In this document: piece after piece, positions 61,526 to 64,000 of the stretch
Position numbering within the stretch: position 1 is the stretch's first letter
Layout: each line of letters begins with the position of its first letter
NCBI RefSeq assembly: GCF_947496725.1
Contig: NZ_CANMDS010000003.1
Coordinates: forward strand, 248,001 to 312,000
DNA length: 64,000 nucleotides
DNA from: an uncultured Dokdonia sp.
GTDB lineage: Bacteria; Bacteroidota; Bacteroidia; Flavobacteriales; Flavobacteriaceae
Reading direction: 5' to 3'
Notes under the pieces: generated by a model
Seen by the model: the letters and a program-made list of their open reading frames with translations, nothing else
The model's database searches: none
What the model was told of the DNA's origin: nothing
Position numbers and translations under genes: made by a program

Positions 61526-62215
61526 TTAAATAGTTTGTAAATAAAGTTGGTTGAGTTCTTCTGCGTTGATGTCTTTTGCTTTGAGTTGTTGGGCAAGCAC
61601 ACCCTCTTTCATTATGCCTATGGTTGTCCCTAGTTCTACAGCGTTGAATATATCGTGCGTAGCCATAAAAATGGTTTTACCCATAGCCGTCAGTTCTTTA
61701 CAAATCTTTGTAAACTCTGCTGTTGCCTTAGGGTCTAGTCCAGATGTGGGCTCATCCATAAAAATGACTTCGGCATTTTTTGATAGGGCTATGGCGATAC
61801 CTACCTTTTGGCGCATTCCTTTTGAGTAGGAGGAGAGGCGGTTGTTGTAGGCTTCTTTTTCTAAACCAGTTTTCAGTAGAAATTCTTCTAGCTGTTCTGA
61901 GGTATAGTTAAATCCAGCGAGCCTACTAAAGAAATCTAGATTTTCAATACCGTTTAAGTTTCCATAAAGTTGTACTGTCTCAGGGATATATGCCGTAAGA
62001 TGATTACAGTCATCTACGCCCACTTCCTTGTCGCCTATATATGCAAGACCACCATCTTTTTTTAGAAAACCTAAAAAGATATTGATAGTCGTTGTTTTAC
62101 CGGCTCCATTTTGACCCAGTAAACAAAAAATTTCGCCTTGAGCTACTTTAAAAGTAACATCCTTAAGCGCCTCTTTTCCATTGTAGGACTTTGTAATATT
62201 CAATGCTCTTAGCAT
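61526..62215 (-). CDS. ABC transporter ATP-binding protein
   Basis: 229-residue ATPase with Walker A GQNGAGKTTT (about residue 35), signature SYSKGMRQK (about 129), Walker B VIFMDEPTSGLDP (about 150) and the switch His in MATHD. It is of the CcmA/NosF type that works with ABC-2 permeases, here probably the two downstream ones, separated from it only by the receptor gene. It is the first or second gene of the operon, 253 bp from the small His/Cys protein gene. Confidence 0.9.
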   Translation of the reverse strand: MLRALNITKSYNGKEALKDVTFKVAQGEIFCLLGQNGAGKTTTINIFLGFLKKDGGLAYIGDKEVGVDDCNHLTAYIPETVQLYGNLNGIENLDFFSRLAGFNYTSEQLEEFLLKTGLEKEAYNNRLSSYSKGMRQKVGIAIALSKNAEVIFMDEPTSGLDPKATAEFTKICKELTAMGKTIFMATHDIFNAVELGTTIGIMKEGVLAQQLKAKDINAEELNQLYLQTI

Positions 62216-62468
62216 AAAATCAAAAATTTAAAAATGTGATATAAACTGTATAAACACTACTAGGTACAGCCAGATGCTGCCTATAAAAGCGTTATATAAT
62301 CAAGGGAGTAACCCGTACGAAGTTTTATAATGGACACCATACAAGAGCATAAAATGCTCTATATGTGTAGATTGTAGATAATCATATATGATGATTAGCC
62401 ACAGTAGACCTGTAACAAAAAGTATCTCCTCTATGTAGAGAGATAATTGTATAGTTGTACAAAATAAA

Positions 62469-62771
62469 TTAAGATAGGGCAGGGGGAGGCCTCGTACGAG
62501 ATGTATCTAAGAAATACTTATTCTCAAAACTAATGGTACCAGTTGCGCTTGTAAGCGAAGTAGCTATGTAAACAGCTTCTGGAACCGGCACTTGAGCTAT
62601 TTCTGTCTCAAGTAGTGGGGTGAAGTTAGTTATTGAGGTAATCTCACAAACTTCACAATGGTCTATGCCGCCATCATCTGTATGATGTGTAAACGCGTGC
62701 AAACCCGCCACCTTGAAAACCATAATCAAGGCAATATAGAAAAGTGCTATATAGTGTTTTTGCTGCTGCAT
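62469..62771 (-). CDS. Small secreted protein with His/Cys metal-binding motif
   Basis: 100 residues. A signal peptide/anchor (HYIALFYIALIMVFKVAGLHA) is followed by HAFTHHTDDGGIDHCEVCEI (residues about 26-45). The His, Asp and paired Cys-x2-Cys suggest metal binding. The C-terminus is Pro-rich (RTRPPPALS). Such small proteins precede TonB receptor genes for metals in many Bacteroidetes. Here the ABC/TonB operon follows on the same strand, so a role in metal sensing or delivery is plausible, not shown. Confidence 0.65.
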   Translation of the reverse strand: MQQQKHYIALFYIALIMVFKVAGLHAFTHHTDDGGIDHCEVCEITSITNFTPLLETEIAQVPVPEAVYIATSLTSATGTISFENKYFLDTSRTRPPPALS

Positions 62772-63176
62772 TTATTGACGGGTAAATGTATAGATACAAT
62801 TACATAGCAAACAAGAAATTTTAAAATTAATTTTAATACACTGCAAAATAGTTACTTACAAAAAAAAGGACTAAAGCTCCTATAGTCTTCTTACATAGTG
62901 CATTTACTTATTTAAAATATTTACGTGTCATTGTCACCCTTCAACAGTGTGATTTTTGAAAAATGACAACATAACAAATTTTAGATTAAATGAGAACTAG
63001 TGGAGATGAGAAGCTCATTTTATTTATAAAAACAGTGTGCTCAACTTATTATGTAAGCACTTGAATTTAAAGAAGTAAGAAAAGTAATATCGTATGTATT
63101 TAGTCGTAAAAATGATTTTTTATTTAGTTTTTAGACTATTCTTGTCTATCTTTTAACACCCCAAAAAATAATTCTC
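62772..63176. other. Intergenic region, no gene seen
   Basis: About 400 bp of AT-rich sequence between divergent genes. It holds the predicted promoter of the His/Cys protein gene and nothing else I can identify. Confidence 0.6.
62783..62790 (-). promoter_or_regulatory. Predicted promoter (-7 box) of the His/Cys protein gene
   Basis: On the minus strand TTTG, 17 bp, then TACATTTA, close to the Bacteroidetes consensus (TTTG-N17-TAnnTTTG), 12 bp before ATG 62771. Confidence 0.45.
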
Positions 63177-64000
63177 TTGAAAAACAAGCTCCTCATTATC
63201 ATAATAGTATGTTGTTACGGTGGGCTCGTGTATTGCCAGACTGGTAATAATAAAGTAGTAGATAGTGTAACTGTTCTTCTGTCTTTATCTAAAGATGAAA
63301 ACATAAGCGGTAACTACAAAGAGGGGCTACAATATGCCACCTCTGCTGTGCAATATGCAAATCAGTATAAGGATAAATCACTACAGGCAAAGGCCTACGT
63401 AAGTCTAGCCAATACCTATCAAGCTATAAAAGATTATGCTGATGCAAAAAAATACTACAACCTCGCATTAGATAAAAATACAGACGATTACTTTGTAAAC
63501 GTAGCGTCACTTAATGGTCTCGGTAATATATATTCTATGGATATTGCCACTGCAGACAAGGCTGCAGCTTTCTTTGAAAGATCAATAGATTATACATTAG
63601 AAGCAGGTAACACTGAGCATTCTTTTTACACCTACTATAATATAGCTGGTATGTATCTTAATTTTAAAGATCCAGATAAGGCTTATCCCTACATTTTAGA
63701 AGCTAATAAGTTATTACCTACAATTCAAGAAGAAGATCCTATCTATGAACTCTTACAACAGTTAAACTTTGCTATCTATTACAACCAAAAGGAAAACCAT
63801 ACACTTGCGCTAACATATATTGATAAAGCGCTAGAAATAGGAGAGGAGCATACCCTTACTAGAGAGCTTATAGATGTTTATGATTTTAAAAGTGAGATAC
63901 ATCAAGAGCGAGGGGAATATGATTTAGCATTAGAAAGTCTAAAAAAACATTTTTATTATAAAGATTTAGATTTTAATGAGGTAAAAACTCTTCAAATAGA
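63177..64000 (+). CDS. TPR-repeat protein, 5' part (runs off the window)
   Basis: Starts at TTG 63177 (MKNKLLIIIIVCCYGGLVYC, a signal peptide) and is open to the last base; no stop is seen in 274 codons. At least five tetratricopeptide-like repeats are visible, for example YKEGLQYATSAVQYANQYKD, AYVSLANTYQAIKDYADAKK and YIDKALEIGEEHTL. In Flavobacteria, proteins that begin this way are usually TPR sensors with a C-terminal histidine-kinase or HTH domain. The missing part decides, so no function is assigned. Confidence 0.75.
   Translation, partial: MKNKLLIIIIVCCYGGLVYCQTGNNKVVDSVTVLLSLSKDENISGNYKEGLQYATSAVQYANQYKDKSLQAKAYVSLANTYQAIKDYADAKKYYNLALDKNTDDYFVNVASLNGLGNIYSMDIATADKAAAFFERSIDYTLEAGNTEHSFYTYYNIAGMYLNFKDPDKAYPYILEANKLLPTIQEEDPIYELLQQLNFAIYYNQKENHTLALTYIDKALEIGEEHTLTRELIDVYDFKSEIHQERGEYDLALESLKKHFYYKDLDFNEVKTLQI

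Overview
The window reads as chromosomal DNA of a marine Flavobacteriaceae bacterium, most likely close to Dokdonia/Krokinobacter. The basis is AT-rich sequence, almost no Shine-Dalgarno motifs, Bacteroidetes-type -7 boxes (TAnnTTTG), typical family members (DUF4494, SLBB export protein with many repeats, Wzi-type capsule protein, short SpeA next to a deoxyhypusine-synthase-like protein) and a very frequent palindrome GCTTTCGCGAAAGC. No rRNA, tRNA, transposase, phage gene or CRISPR array was recognised.

Layout. 1-2.4 kb: end of a DUF4126 membrane protein, kdsB, a PlsC-like acyltransferase and a convergent dps. 2.5-32.0 kb: one large co-directional capsule/exopolysaccharide locus. It begins with nucleotide-sugar genes (UDP-HexNAc epimerase and dehydrogenase, rfbBACD for dTDP-rhamnose, cysQ, UDP-glucuronate epimerase, UDP-glucose dehydrogenase, three steps of a di-N-acetylated mannuronate pathway). 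Export genes follow (SLBB/Wza-like, Wzz-like), then an AT-richer variable core (Wzx-like flippase, acyltransferases, Wzy-like polymerase, glycosyltransferase, CapK-like ligase). It ends with a bacillosamine-type set (glycosyltransferase, two initiating phosphoglycosyl transferases, PglD-, PglE- and PglF-like proteins) and a Wzi-like outer-membrane protein. Together these make the activated sugars, start the repeat unit on the lipid carrier, assemble and flip it, polymerise it and export it.

32.0-37.6 kb (minus strand): a tight five-gene polyamine operon headed by speA (arginine decarboxylase), agmatinase family, deoxyhypusine-synthase-like protein, a small acidic protein and a GNAT-nitrilase fusion. 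It is preceded by a leader of about 280 nt with at least four hairpins and two competing copies of one pairing segment, overlapping a 56-codon ORF.

38.3-44.1 kb: an accessory island of small, mostly minus-strand genes, including a CDI-immunity-like protein. They are separated by long imperfect inverted repeats with attC-like layout, a roughly 210-bp repeat in two copies and a roughly 65-bp repeat in three copies. 44.1-56.0 kb: ordinary genes (desaturase, Crp-like regulator, EamA transporter, J-domain/KTSC protein, DEAD helicase, YceI, membrane-anchored winged-helix regulator, M13 peptidase, cold-shock protein, DUF4494). 56.2-62.8 kb (minus strand): a His/Cys-containing small protein, ABC ATPase, TonB-dependent receptor and two DUF3526-type permeases. 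63.2 kb to the end: the start of a TPR protein that runs out of the window.

Main points for follow-up: the iterated palindrome (18 sites, half of them inside genes, usually read as Ala-Phe-Ala-Lys-Ala), the candidate regulatory RNA ahead of speA, and the cassette-like island.
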